From Meconema thalassinum (Eukaryota > Arthropoda > Insecta > Orthoptera > Tettigoniidae): DNA of 64,000 nucleotides. Position 1 is the first letter of the stretch. Each line of letters opens with the position of its first letter. The stretch spans positions 291,891,065 to 291,955,064 of the forward strand of contig OX336395.1 in assembly GCA_946902985.2 (NCBI GenBank), written 5' to 3'. Below, piece by piece: positions 42,801-54,528 of this stretch. Both the position numbers and the translations under genes were made by a program. The notes beneath the pieces were generated by a model, which saw nothing but the letters and a program-made list of their open reading frames with translations, made no database searches and was not told the DNA's origin.

Positions 42801-43410
42801 CTTTAGTTTTCCTATCTGAAGGAGTGAGTTTATGTTAATTGTTGCTAAGTACATAATATATTTCTTCTTACATGATATTGCAGGCTCCCCAGACTCCGCA
42901 GGCCTACTAACTCCACAATACGTGGAGGTAGATTTATTACCACCTGGGTAATTACCCCCTGGGGTAGATAATCCAATACTTTGTGTTTCCATCATGAGTG
43001 AAGAAAAGAATTGAGAAAGGCTATCCCGAAGGATAGCGGGGTTATAACTGATGAGGTAGTAAGCCTCCCAGTATTAAAATCAGCCGCCCAATCTGGAACA
43101 GACGCTGTTTGTAGCCGCTCAATCTGAGACAGACGCTACCCTGATATGTGTGGACCACATACCTTTTACTCCTAATCTCCCGAGCACAAGGAGGCCCCTT
43201 CCGCCATTATTACTGTACCGCAGTTCAACCGCTCCACCAACAATGCCGTTGAGGACTTCACCGTAACCGTAACCCTGGCAAGGGACCCTTACAAGGTACT
43301 ACCAGCCGGGTCAGCTGGACCTAGGTTTTTTAACGAGGTGTTACTCCTCCGACTCCTCCTTCCCCATTTCTTGCGAATAGGGCCCCGGACTTGCCACCGG
43401 TATAGTGGAG
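39801..43410 (-). mobile_element. Full-length RTE-type LINE, one nonsense codon
   Basis: Perfect 16-bp duplication TTCAATACTCACAAGT at 39785-39800 and 43411-43426. A-rich tail at the 3-prime end. The 5-prime UTR (about 415 bp) contains a tandem GCGTCTGTYYCAGATTGRGCGGCT pair (43080-43135) that resembles the one in the 25087-28521 LINE. Confidence 0.9.
39864..42995 (-). pseudogene. RTE LINE ORF with single TAA
   Basis: ATG at 42995. The N-terminus has STPGGNYPGGNKST and RPAESGEPA. Endonuclease: LATININSL, LQETRFCDE, GTGFIVHKK, ILLGDFNAQVG, FQLDHVAI. An in-frame TAA at 42183-42185 follows directly, next to an A8 run, and the same frame then continues open to 39864. RT: KASGEDSIVAEL, DWTSAIIHPIHKKGD, NYRGISLVS, AIFVDFQKAYD, GCRQGDLGSPMLFN and the active site LAFADDIALFA; then YLGEWITPN, ALYAAECL and SFFGHLERMEHHRL. 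Only the nonsense codon prevents a protein of about 1040 residues. It could be a recent mutation or an assembly error. Confidence 0.9.
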
Positions 43411-43449
43411 TTCAATACTCACAAGTACAATAGTTTTTCTTGATGAAAA

Positions 43450-46400
43450 ATTTAGAAATTGGCAAAATGTGGAAAAAAAATATTTTTCTGTATTTCTTCT
43501 TCTTTTGATTCGGCCATCTAAGGACCACGTCATTTCAACAGTTTCTTGTTGCATCGAGCTTTAACATCCTCCCAGTACGTTTGCATTAGTTCTCGATGCT
43601 GTTGTTTCCTTTCTGAGTCCACTTCTTGCCAGTTGGAAGCTTTGGCTTTGCTTGGAAACATCGGTGTGCCGTTAGTTTTTGTTTAAGGGTGGCACGTTCC
43701 CAAATATCGTTGCCTGTAATTCCCACTTCTTGTAAATCTTTATCCACCTTAGTGAACCAAGCTCCCTTGGTTTTCTTTTTGAGGAAGTAGGTGAAAATTC
43801 TATTTGTCAATCATGCTGGGTTCATTCTTGTTATATGACAGTGAAAGGCAATTCTCCGTTTCCTCATGGTATCAGTTATTTTTTCCACATGGGTGTAAAG
43901 GTCATGGTTGTGCCGTCTCCTATATTCCCCATTTTCTTTTACCGGACCCAAGATTTTTCTTAGAATGTTTCTTTCTTTCACTTCCAGATTCTCTATTAGT
44001 CCCTTGCGATGCATTGCAAGGCACTCTGCAGCATACAAAGCCTCTGGACGGATGGCTGTTTGGTAGTGTCTTAACTTGCCGTTTGTTGATATGGATTTCT
44101 TGTTGTAAATGGCCTTTGTTAGATTATATGCTATTTCCATTTTCCTGATTCGTGACTCGAAAGCTGCCTTCTCGGAGAGATTGTGGTGTATCCACTCACC
44201 CAAATATTTGAACGCTTTCGTTTGCTTGATTTTCCCCTGTCCTACATCCAGCTCTTTTGGCGCTAGCTTGATATTAGTGATGAATTCTGTTTTTTCAAAG
44301 GAGATCTTAAGGCCCGTTTTTGCTGCTTGAATCTGGAGTTAATTAATTTGCGCTGCGGCTGCATCGAGGGAATCTGAAAAAATTGTGAGGTCATCTGCAA
44401 ATGCTAGGCGGTCAACTATCAGGTTCTGTTTTTTGTAGCCCAATCTGACTCCATTTTCAGACTTGTTCATGTTCATTACTTTTCGTCACTGCCGGATAAC
44501 TTTTTCGAGCACACAGTTGAAGAGCAAAGGTGATAGTCCATCTCCCTGTCTTACACCAGTCTTGATTTTGAAGGGCTCTGAAATTTCTCCCCTGAATTTC
44601 ACTTTGGAAGCAGTGTTGGTTAAGGTTTTCTGAATAATTGCTCTTGTTTTGTTGTCCAGTCCCAATTCTTTCAGTATATCAAATAGGGTGAGTCGATCAA
44701 TAGAGTCATAAGCCTTTTTGAAGTCAATGAAGGTCACTACAAACTGTTTGTTTCTAAGCTTCAGATATGATAAGGTTCAAAATCTGTTCGGCACATGATC
44801 GTTCCTTCCGAAATCCCCCTTGATATTCGCCTAATTGTGGATCCAACTGTTCTTCTGCTCTAGTTTGAAGGGCTTTTGAAAGGATTTTGTATGTTATTGC
44901 AAGGAGGGAGATGCCACGGTAATTGTTCACATATTCGTTCTATCACTTTTTTTGTGAAGAGGGTGAAGCAGAGCTGATGTCCAATCAATAGGGAGTTTCT
45001 CCTTTTCCCATATCTCACTAATTATTTATGTTAGTTATCGATAGCTACATCGCCAGCATGCTTCCATAATTCGGCAATTATTGAATCCTCGCCTGGTGCC
45101 TTATTGTTTTTAAGTGACTGAATGATCTGCATAACTTCTTCTTTGGTTGGTGGTGTCGAGTCCGGGTTTGTATTTGGAATGTCTTCAAATGAGAATGAGG
45201 ATCCTGGGCTTTCACAGTTAAGGAGAGTCTCTAATTTGCCAGGATAGTGCAGTTGTCCTTGTCATTATAGGCAGTTTTTCCCTCAGGATCTTTAAAGTGT
45301 AGGCTAGGTGGAGTGTATTTAGTGAGATTCTGTCTGAAGGTTCTGTAGAAATCTCGAGTGTTGTTCTTCTTGAAGTCTTGTTGAATCTTTTCCAACTGAC
45401 TTTTGTCGTATGCACGTATTACCCCACGTATGGTTTTTGCAGCATGTTTCATCACTAACAGAAAACTCTCCCAGTTATCTGAATTCTTCTGAGAATTCCA
45501 TCTCTGCCATGCTAGTTGTCTCTGCCTTATTGCTGCTTCACATTCACTGGTCCACCAGATATGTTTCCTTCTTTTTTGTTAGCGGGACTATCTCTTCAGC
45601 TGTTCTCACCAGGCCATCTCGTAGTTGTTCCCAGTTCTGTGGATCCAAAGTTTCAAGCTTTTCAGTAAACTCTTGATTCAAGTGTAGCTTCTCTGTGTCA
45701 AACCTGTTGATCTCTCTTCGGCAGACCCTCCTGGTATTTCTTGGAAGAAGTTTAACCTTTTACATTCTGGATCTCTCGTTGTGCCTTGCGTGAAATAGCG
45801 ACATGATCGATTTGGAATTCATGAAGTTTTGGATTTGGAGAAGTCCACGTTTTCTGCTTTCTTGGCAGGTGTTTGAGAGCAGTAGATTTCATAACAAGGT
45901 TGAACGCCTTACAGAGCTTCAGAAGTCTCTCTCCATTGCGATTGGTTCTGTAATGAGCTGGGTAACTTCCTACAATGTTTCGGAATTTCCTTTCACGGCC
46001 AAGTTGAGCATTGAAATCGCCAAGCAAGATAATCATACGTTTGTCCGGAATTTTATCCATTATATCCTCCAGTTCTCCCCAAAATTCATCTGTTCCTTCT
46101 GTCTTTTTTGTTTGCCTCATTAATTGGCGCATGCACATTAAGCATAGTATACATTTTGTTCGTGCATCGGAAAGTGAGGATTGCTACTCGTCTGTTAGGA
46201 GAACTGAAATCTATAACCGAGTCCATAATTCTTCTATTTACAATGAATCCCGTGCCAAGGTGAGGGATGTTCTTTGCAACATGTTTACCAACTTTGCCCT
46301 AAAGACTCAAAAGGATGTTCATCTGTAAATCTTGTTTCTTGTACTGCCATGATAAGAATTTGATGTTGGGAGAGAGTATCAGTGAGATGCTTAAGTTTAC

Positions 46401-46660
46401 CAGTCTTCAATAGGGAGTTCATATTAACGGTAGCAAAGAAGTTCCGATGTTTGTGTTTGATCTTTACTGGAGTCTCCGACACCTCCAAGCATTTTGGTGC
46501 AGGCTCCCCAGAATCCGAAGGCCTGCATGCATCGCTAAAAGCGATGGTGGACTGGTTACCACCTGGGGTAGTAGCTTTTGCTGAATTTTCCTCCAAGCTT
46601 TCTTGAGACAGTTGAAAAACTGTAATTGGGATCTGTGATATTTCACACCGGCTTAACAGG
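43450..46660 (-). pseudogene. Older RTE LINE related to the 39801 element
   Basis: Same domain order as its left neighbour but with many frameshifts: N-terminal TTPGGNQST and RPSDSGEPA (46596-46500), endonuclease pieces VNMNSLLKTGKLKH, VQETRF, IILLGDFNAQLGRE, QIDHVAI (to about 45790), linker DFYRTFRQNLTKY (about 45330), RT pieces MTFIDFKKAYDS, GVRQGDGLSPLLFN (44737-44486), and C-terminal ALYAAECLAMHRKG, ILRKILGPVKENG, RRRHNHDLY (44203-43811). The FADD region (about 44370-44410) is frameshifted. It lies directly beside the younger LINE in the same orientation; the younger one inserted just beyond its 3-prime end. Confidence 0.85.
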
Positions 46661-46747
46661 GGACACCTCGGGTAGGTTACGTGCTGGAGTTGGAGTGAAA
46701 GAGGCTAAGTGGGATTCTCTTGCTGAATCCAATATGATTGAGTTCAT

Positions 46748-47446
46748 GGTGGCCACTACTCCTGGAAAACCTGGAAATCCTGGAAAACTCCTGGATTTTT
46801 AACAGGTCTGGAAAACTCCTGGAAAATGGCCACTGTTAATTAATTATAAAAATCTTTCCATCCATTACTAAAATTCCCAGTCGCTCTTAGTCCTCGACGT
46901 CATGATATCGCGGATGGGGTAGCAAGGTCCATCTAGCGGTCGCTCTGCAAACCCTGTTTATTTTTAACCGGAAATTTACGCGCCGTGTTTTATCTTAAAT
47001 CATACTCCCGCTGCGGTTTTGTTGGGTGAGCACTCTATCGTTAACGACAGAAATTTCCTCAGGCTACCTGTTTCTGTGTGGGAGAACACGCGATAGTGTT
47101 TTTGTAAAACATATTGAGTATAGACAACTAGACCGCAATAAAATTGCAGGCGGCGTTCTTTTCTCTTTTTTTAAAGCGGATATTAGAGTCACAAAGGCTT
47201 TTTCAAAACAATCAAATCATTTGTTTGTAGGCGTATCAATAACGCAATCACCACTAATTTTTGTCAACATCTGTATAAGTAGACCAAACACAACTGCTTT
47301 ATTTTGGTCTTGAAGTAGGCAACCGATAAAGTCCCCCTCCCCCGGACTCACGCTTATTTTTAAGTCTGGAAAAATTAGAATTACTCCTGGAAAATTCCTG
47401 GAAAACTCCTGGAAAATCGTTGACCGATTTGAGTGGCCAGTATGGA
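46748..47446. mobile_element. Candidate DNA element with CCTGGAAAA repeats
   Basis: Short inverted TGGCCACT / AGTGGCCA ends with clusters of CTCCTGGAAAA just inside both. The interior is not recognised as coding. The repeats are direct rather than inverted, so classification is weak. Confidence 0.3.
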
Positions 47447-48058
47447 GTTGCAGGTGACATGCAACGACGCATTTCACTCCCATTTGCCCAGAGCCACACG
47501 GACTCCTCCCAGGTTGATTCCCTGAGACCCTTTTTTTTTTCTGAATTTATTTTTTCTTTTTTTCTTTTTTTTCTTCTTTTCAACTTTGTCGCTACCCTTT
47601 ATTGTTCAAGCACTTTTTTTAATGCTCTTTAAGTACAAACTCTGTTTTATATATTTATTATGGCTGCTACTGTTACTCACGGTATTTTCTGATTTATCCT
47701 GGAAAAATCAGGGAATTGTCAGGGATATCTGTTAGTTGGTTTTGGTAGACATCCTGCGGTGGAGTGGGAAAAAGCGGGCTTTAGTCTGCCACGGAGTGAG
47801 TCTCGTGGCAAGCCGTGGCACCACAGCCACCAGTAGCATGGCTGGACAGGACTGACGTAAGGCAACAGCTGCCACCTTCCAAATCTTAGCCCATCGCTCA
47901 TCAGTCAGATTACACACACCTAAGAAGCCCCTATATGAATCAACACTTCTAGATACACTACTTACTTACAGACCCTGTAGGTCCTTTCATTTCGGTCCTC
48001 AGCTTTCTTCCTCCAGCATTTAACCTTTGACTACACACACCTATTAATGTATAATAAG

Positions 48059-48865
48059 TAGGGCTCGGATTTTTAGGTAAATAAATATTTTTTCATGTAA
48101 ATACATTTTTTAAGAATTTTTTCTATAAATACATAAATTCCTGCTTTTCACTTATTAGCACATAAAAAGACATAATATTTACATTTTTAAAAATCAGTAT
48201 GCTAGATCTTTCAGTTCATTGCACTTTTGTTCTGAGTTAGTTCAAGGGGGAAGAACCTGTGAGCTATCTAATCTTCATGCAGAGCGTACGTCAGCTTGCA
48301 ACTGTGTTATTCTTAACTTGTCGCCCCGTGCCACTCACTGTGGAAGCCGGGGATTTCCTTGTCCATATCCATATTGCACCACGTGCTAGACCTCCCCCTC
48401 CCCCAGCTACCTGGAACCAGTGTTACACTCTGAAGTAAAAACAACTACAAGTTATTGTCTGTTGCAGAATTTAAAGATAATTTTACTTCTGATGGGGGCG
48501 TTCTGTTCTGCCAACTATGTGGGAAAGCAATCAAGGCTGAACAGCGATCTCAAGTGACACAACACCTCAAGGGCAAGAAACATATTGCCGCAGTTTCACG
48601 CCTTCAGAAGAAGTGTTTCGTGATAATCGCCAGTCATTTGTGATAGACAACCTGAAGTTGTATCTCGTTGTGTATTGTAATGGTTCAGCAGTCAGTGAGA
48701 CATAGCATGAATTGCATTTGTGAGTACTGCATATTGTTTATATTCACATTAATAAACTAAATCATAATTAAATATTTTTACTTTTTTGTCGCATATTACA
48801 GGTATTTTAAATACATAAAAAAAAAATATTTTCCTTATTTTTAGCACCTAAAAATCCGAACCCTA
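48059..48865 (+). mobile_element. hAT-like MITE with 8-bp duplication
   Basis: Ends TAGGGCTCGGATTTTTAGGT and reverse complement TAGGGTTCGGATTTTTAGGT. The 8-bp duplication ATAATAAG at 48051-48058 and 48866-48873 is perfect, diagnostic of the hAT size class. Confidence 0.9.
48455..48643 (+). pseudogene. BED-type zinc finger remnant of hAT transposase
   Basis: About 62 codons: VAEFKDNFTSDGGVLFC, CQLCGKAIKAEQRSQVTQHL, KGKKHIAAVSRLQKK. The C-C-H-H spacing is that of BED/U1-like fingers at the start of hAT transposases and of the derived CGG-repeat-binding proteins. The catalytic part is deleted. It could still encode a small DNA-binding peptide. Confidence 0.7.
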
Positions 48866-48922
48866 ATAATAAGTACTCGCTTGGTGAATATTGTACACCA
48901 AGAGAATAATGTCACGAAATCA

Positions 48923-51900
48923 TCATCATCATCTTGCACAGCTTCCAGCCACTGGCCGGGTCTGTTTGGAACACAAGCCTCTCCAACGTCTTCTGTCTTC
49001 CCACCATCTCTCAGCCTCCACCCTTGTCCAGTCTTCTCCTCTCTTCTTCACGCTTTCTTCCACCCCCTTCAGCCACCTGTCTCTCGGTCTTCCCCTCGGT
49101 CTCTTTCCTTCCCACTTCGTCTCATGTACTCTCCTGGGTATCCTCTTCTCCTCCATTCGTTTTACATGTCCATACCATCTAAGTCTAGATTTCTCTATAC
49201 CATCCTGTAATGGTTCCTCCTTCATTAATTCTCTGGTCCTCTCATTTCTTATTCTGTCCATCTTTGTAGCTCCAATACTGCTTCTCAAGAACCTCATCTC
49301 ACTGGCCTGTATTTTGCTCTTCTCCCTTCCTTTCATAACCCAGGTCTCCGAGGCATACGTCAGGATAGGGACATAGTACGTCCGATATATGATCTTTTTG
49401 CTGTTCCGAGGGACATCCTTGCTCCATAACATGCTTCTCACACTCCTCCGAAATGCTTCCGCCTGCCTCCCCCGCTCATTTATTTCTCTATCGTTTCTTC
49501 CATTATCTTGTATCAGGCTTCCCAGATACTTGAAACTCTCCACTTTCTTCAGCTGTTCTCCACCAATTGTTATTCCCGTTGTGGTTCTTTCCTTCTTCCT
49601 TGTTGTGATCACCATCTCACTCTTATTTATGCTAAATTTCATCCCATATCCTTGTATTATTCCTTCCCACACGTCCAACTGTTCCTGTACCTCCTCCTCC
49701 TTGTTTCCCCAAATCATCTGCAAACACCATTGCTTTCATCTTTCCGTCCCCAATTACTTGTGCCACTCGGGTCATTATGTCATCCATCACCACAATGAAA
49801 AGTAACGGTGACAGTGCACTTCCTTGTTTCAGGCCGTTTCTCTGTTTCAACCAGTCTGATCTCTCTCCTCCCACTTTCACACAGCTCACGCTTCCCTTGT
49901 ACATCTCCTTTATCCTCTTTATAGTCCATTTCTCTACTCCTCTATCCTCCAGGGACTTCCATACTTTGTTTCTGCATACACTGTCATATGCTTTCTCAAT
50001 GTCCAGGAAGGCCATCAGTAGATCTGCCTTACAGCAAAAATCAAATCCACTTTGGACCTTCCTGCTCTGAAGCCATGTTGTTCTTCCCTCATCCCTCCTT
50101 CTATCCTTGTCCTAATTCTCTTTTCCAAAACTTTCTCGAAGATCTTTGCACAATGACTCATCAGTGTTATTCCCCGATAGTTTCTGCAATATGTTCTACT
50201 ACCTTTCTTGAAGATCGGGACAATGATTCCTTTTTTCCAGTCCTCTGGGGTCTTCCTTTCCTTCCATGCTGTCCTCATCACTCGGTACAGCCACTGTATC
50301 CCCACCTCTCCTGCTGCTCTCACCATCTCCACACTCAACTCATCCACACCCGGTGCCTTCCCTCCTTTCATCTTGTTCACTGCATCTTCCACTTCTTTCC
50401 ATGTTAAGTCCTTTTCTGTTTGCAGTTCATCTTCCTCTTCCCCGATTTCTTCCTCCTCACCATCTTTTCCATTTGGGTTCAGAAGTTCTTCAAAATATTC
50501 TTTCCACATTTTCTTCAGTTCTTCCCTATTTTCTATCTCTTGTCCCCTTTTGTTCACCATTCTAACATAATCCGTAGGATCCTTCTGCCTCTTATTTTTT
50601 ACCATCCCATACAGGACCTTTTTTGTACCTTCACTATCCTCCTCCATCATCTTTGTCCACTCTTCCATCCACTTCCTTCTCTCCTCAGCCACCACTCTCT
50701 TCGCCTCCTTCTTTCTTTCCTGGTACTCTTCCCTTGTCTCTACCGTCCTATTTTGGTACCACCTCCTAAAGGCTCTATTCTTTTCCCTTACTATATCTTT
50801 TGTCTTCTCATTCCACCATGGTGTTTCCTTCCACCTCTTCTTACTACTTGTCCTCCCACATACTGCTTCTGCTGCACCTACTAGTGTCTTCTTAAATCTA
50901 GCCCATTCCTCTTCCACCCCTCTTTCTTCATCTGTTGGAATTCCTTCCTTTACCATTTTGAGGTACTCGACCCTTCTATCCCCTTCTTTCAGTTTCCATA
51001 TCCTTATACGTCTTTCCTGGTTCTCAGTCCCTTTCTTCTCCTTACTCGTTCTCAGGTTCATTACCAGCAATCGATGGTCACTATCCAGGTTCTCCGATGG
51101 TATAACCTTGATGTCCGTGATGTTCTTATTTAGTTCTTTCTCATACAGTATATAGTCGACCACCGACTTCCTGGTCAAGTCATCACTGTACCATGTGATT
51201 GTGTGGCTCTCTCTTTTCTTAAACCAGGAGTTCCCAACTAGCAGGCTGTTCCTCTGGCAGAAGTCCAACAGTCTCTTTCCTTCCTCATTTCTTCCGCCCC
51301 AACCCCCTGGTCCTAGAACACTCTCATAACCTTGTCTTTCTCTTCCTACATGGGCATTGAGGTCCCCCATAACAATCATATTTCTTCCTACCAGCTGCTT
51401 CTGCAATTCCTCTTCAAACTCCTCCTTCACTTCAGAGGCGCAGCCTACTTGTGGAGCATACACTTGCACTATTTCTATGGTCTCTCCCGTCAGTGCTACT
51501 TTCACTTTCATCATCCTATCACTTATTCTCCTCACTTCTTCTTTTAAACCATCTCGTACTACTACTCCCACTCCATTCCTATTTCCCTCTTCGTTCCCAC
51601 TCCAGTACAGTCTATAGCCTTTTCTCAGTACTCTCCTTCCTTCCCCTTTCCACTTTGTTTCTGCCAATCCCAATAAATCCAACTTCCTTCTTTCCATCAT
51701 ATCCACTATCTCCTCCACCTTCCCCGTCAGCGTTCTTAGGTTTAAAGTTCCAAATCTTAGTCCGTGTGTACAGCCGTGTCGTCGTCTATTAAATCCATCC
51801 TGTCCGAGGTTCGTTCCATTTTTGAAAGCATTTGGTTTTATCCACTACTGGCTTGCTGGGCCTATCGTAGCTTCACCAGAGCCCCGTTAGCCGTCACTTT

Positions 51901-52048
51901 TCAGGGTTCCTGTAGGACCTTCACAGCTACCGTAACGGTCCCGGGGCACACAAAGTCCCCACTGTACTTCGCCCCTACAGGCAATCCCCTACTTTGTGCC
52001 GTTGCCCGTCTCCCACGACGTGGACGAGGGGTTGGACTTATGGGAGAC
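48923..52048 (-). mobile_element. RTE LINE, full length but broken
   Basis: Perfect 13-bp duplication TGTCACGAAATCA at 48910-48922 and 52049-52061. (TGA)n tail in element sense. Same clade as 25087-28521 but a different family; 55607-56946 is another copy of this family. Confidence 0.9.
48929..51718 (-). pseudogene. RTE LINE ORF with two small deletions
   Basis: Open from about 51718: GLAETKWKGEGRR, VIVMGDLNAHVG-type block, SVVDYILYEKE, LDSDHRLLV, WWNEKTKD, then RT KAPGVDELSVEM, DWKKGIIVPIFKKGS, YRGITLMS, GFRAGRSKVDLIF. A deletion of about 29 bp near 50020 (compared with the 55607 copy) shifts the frame. The next part has AFLDIEKAYDSV, GLKQGSALSPLLF and VFADDL, where an 8-bp deletion near 49710 again shifts it. 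The last part is complete: YVPILTYASETW, LRWYGHVKRMEEKRIPR. The 5-prime start is not certain because no ATG was chosen upstream of 51718. Confidence 0.88.
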
Positions 52049-52102
52049 TGTCACGAAATCACTTAGCCTAAACATTTTATCTTGGTAAAATCAACTGTTC
52101 GA

Positions 52103-52764
52103 CAGGGTCTTTACATTTGCTTGGCAAGGACATTCTCGCTCCGCCAGTGACGGCTCAGTTGCCAACGACCGCACCCGCATATGTACGGAAGAATATGGTG
52201 CCCAAATTCAGTATCATGCATTTTTACTCACCATGTTTACAATAGATGCTGAAGATGTTCGCCATCCGCTGCCAAACATAATCGGCATCTCCTTATGAAG
52301 TTTCCGGTTACTCTGGTTGATTTAGCTTCAGTAAGGAAGTAATGACTAGTACGTCTAATTTTATTATTTCCTGAATATGTACGTTTGAATCTCTTAGCCA
52401 GTTTTTTTATTGTCCGATTTATAGGAATGGGTCTCCCTGGGAATTTTGCTCCAAACTTTTGTCTTGTTCTAGCGCACGATTTCCTGCATTTTATGTACGT
52501 ATTGTGCAGATATACACAAATATTTCACATAAGGCATTGCAGCACTATTCACAAACACAATAAAACACTATACAATACGATATACAGTACACAGTAGCTT
52601 TATAAAACACCCAATTAGCTCTGAGCTCACACGTCTACCGCAGCAAGAGTGTGGGAACACAGGCCGGAGACCATGTCCGCCAACTTGTAACAGCTGGCTA
52701 CTGGCCGGGGACCGGTGGCAAAGGTCAAGCAGAATCGCCTTGCCAAGCAAAAATAAAGACCCTG
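52103..52764. mobile_element. Short DNA element with 30-bp inverted ends
   Basis: CAGGGTCTTTACATTTGCTT at left; reverse complement CAGGGTCTTTATTTTTGCTT at right; both continue GGCAAGG. No ORF. TA follows on the right only. Confidence 0.65.
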
Positions 52765-52824
52765 TACAAGCAGAATAGTATCGTGATCATTTTCCTCTAT
52801 AAATTCTTCCTCTGAAGTATATAG

Positions 52825-53508
52825 GTTGTTTTTTTAGTTTTGGCTCCTTAGTTATAACTGGATTAATAACTCACTTAGATGGTTCCAAGTTTCACAGGCC
52901 CTCGATGTAGTCCCCACCGTTGCGTACAACGTGTTCCCAGCGATGCGAAAGTCGTTGGATCCCGTTGGCACTGCCCAATCTATTGATGGTACGAAGAGAG
53001 CGCTCGGCAGGCTGCTTAACGTCATTGTCATCTTCATCTTCGGGATGAGATCATAGTCGCAGGGACTGATATCGGGAGAATATGGGGGGTGATAGAGGAC
53101 CTCCCAGCCCCAGCGACCCAACAATGCCGACACAACGCTTGCTGTGTGTGCCCTAGCATTGTCATGCAGAACGAAGGGCGGTGTAACCATGTGGTGGGGC
53201 CGTTTCCTTCTCAGAGCTCCTCGGAGATGGTCTTGCAGAAACGAACGATAGTACGCCGCAGTAACGGTTTGCCCTCGGGGAACAGTATGGCAGCGCTTCC
53301 GTACCATTGAAGACGTTAAGCAGGCTGCCGAGCGCTCTCTTTGTACCATCAATAGATTGGGGAGTGCCAACGGGATCCAACGACTTCCGCATCGCTGGGA
53401 ACACGTTGTACGCAACGGTGAGGACTACATCGAGGGCCTGTGAAAGTTGAAAACATCTGAGTTATTAATCCAGTTATAACTAAGGTGCCAAAACTAAAAA
53501 TCCAACCC
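52825..53508. mobile_element. Mirror-ended mariner derivative (two 3-prime ends), second family
   Basis: Left arm 52825-53023 and right arm 53312-53508 are inverted copies (about 198 bp). Each encodes, outward to inward, the 3-prime terminal repeat GGTTG..TTTTTAGTTTTGG and the transposase C-terminus (LGSANGIQRL, HRWEHVVRNG, DYIEGL, stop). Same family as the mariner at 19809-21123. TA at 52823-52824; the right flank is changed. Confidence 0.87.
53024..53311 (-). pseudogene. Mariner transposase catalytic middle segment
   Basis: Minus strand: TVTAAYYRSFLQDHLRGAL, VLHDNARAHTASVV (second Asp), LYHPPYSPDISPCDYDLIPK (third Asp). The helix-turn-helix and first catalytic block are absent, replaced by the inverted C-terminal arm. 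Confidence 0.82.
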
Positions 53509-53657
53509 ATGTATATGCATCACATCCAACTTCTTCTTGCGCTATAGCGTCATAGATTTCCTCTTCAGTAAGTCGCTTCAGATTTTTAGCTCATATACCG
53601 GCCCTAAACACACAGAACCGTACGAGACAAGGAGATAGTTTATATTTCTATTAGAAT

Positions 53658-53993
53658 GAAAATGAAAATCCACAGCCTGCTTCCAGTCTCCGACTGGGTC
53701 AGGAATGGAATGAATGAAGCCCCCATCTAGCGGCGAGGGTCTGAACTGTGCTGGATGCCGAAGCCTGTCGCACTTCCCTGGGGCAATGATTAAATGAATG
53801 AGAAATGAAATGATAGTGGAGAGTGTTGAGGAATGAAATTGTGACAGGGAAAACCGGAGTATCCGGAGAAAAACCTATCTGCCTCCTCTTTGTCCAGCAC
53901 AAATCTCACATGGAGTGACCGGGATTTGAACGATGGACCCAGCGGTGAGAGGCCGGCGTGCTGCCACCTAAGCCACGGAGGCTCAGTTACTAA
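53658..53993 (-). mobile_element. tRNA-derived SINE
   Basis: Minus-strand head CCTCCGTGGCTTAGGTGGCA and TTCAAATCCCGGTCACTCCA, body ending CAGGCTGTGGATTTTCATTT. Perfect 12-bp duplication TTCTATTAGAAT at 53646-53657 and 53994-54005. Same family as 11548-11733. Confidence 0.9.
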
Positions 53994-54059
53994 TTCTATT
54001 AGAATATGATCTCTAAGAATAAAAGTTTGTCTGTTTTTTCTGAATTTCTACGGAAATTT

Positions 54060-54406
54060 GCGTTATTTACGCGTTTCAGACTGTTTTATGAGGGATGCGC
54101 GCGAAAATAATTTTTTTGTCTGTCTGTGGACAAAGTGGTTGTTCCCTTATAACTCGAATGGCTGGGTGGATCAACGTAAAATTTGGTACAGATATCCTTC
54201 AGAGGCACGACACTAATCATTGATGTAACTCTTCTCTGTACCTCTCATAAAAGGGGGCCTACCCCCTTAAAATATTTGCAGAAATAGGCGTAGAAGGGTG
54301 AGACAAAGCTCATTTTCAGCCCCTCAATGTGAAAAACGAATAAGGCCCTAAAACCAACAGTTTTTGAGATATTCCCAGAAAATTAATTTAATTTAATACA
54401 ATAATG
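54060..54406 (+). repeat. Unclassified repeat, copy 1 first half
   Basis: GACAAAGCTCATTTTCAGCC and GAGATATTCCCAGAAAA recur at 56947-57080. The second half resumes at 55285 after the fold-back insertion. Confidence 0.6.
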
Positions 54407-54471
54407 AATAGTTTTAACAAATTGTATATCCGCCTTAGTCAATACATAAACGAAAATAAATTATAATTACA

Positions 54472-54528
54472 CTTGCTCCTGGTACACGTTTCAGGGATTA
54501 ATTGCTTTTATCCCCTTCATCAGCCAAG
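54472..54528 (-). ncRNA. Type-I hammerhead ribozyme motif, left arm
   Basis: Minus strand: CTTGG/CAAG stem I, CTGATGA core (54523-54517), stem II AGGGG/TCCCT with an A-U closing pair, GAAAC (54492-54488), minimal stem III AC-GT-GT and cleavage triplet GTA. Same register as the right arm; differs at G for A in the stem III loop. Confidence 0.78.

Noticed and set aside
39037..47757. Large element bounded by CAGGGTGTCTAC and CAGGATGTCTACC ends
   Set aside because: The match is only about 13 bp, flanks do not duplicate and the interior sequences differ.
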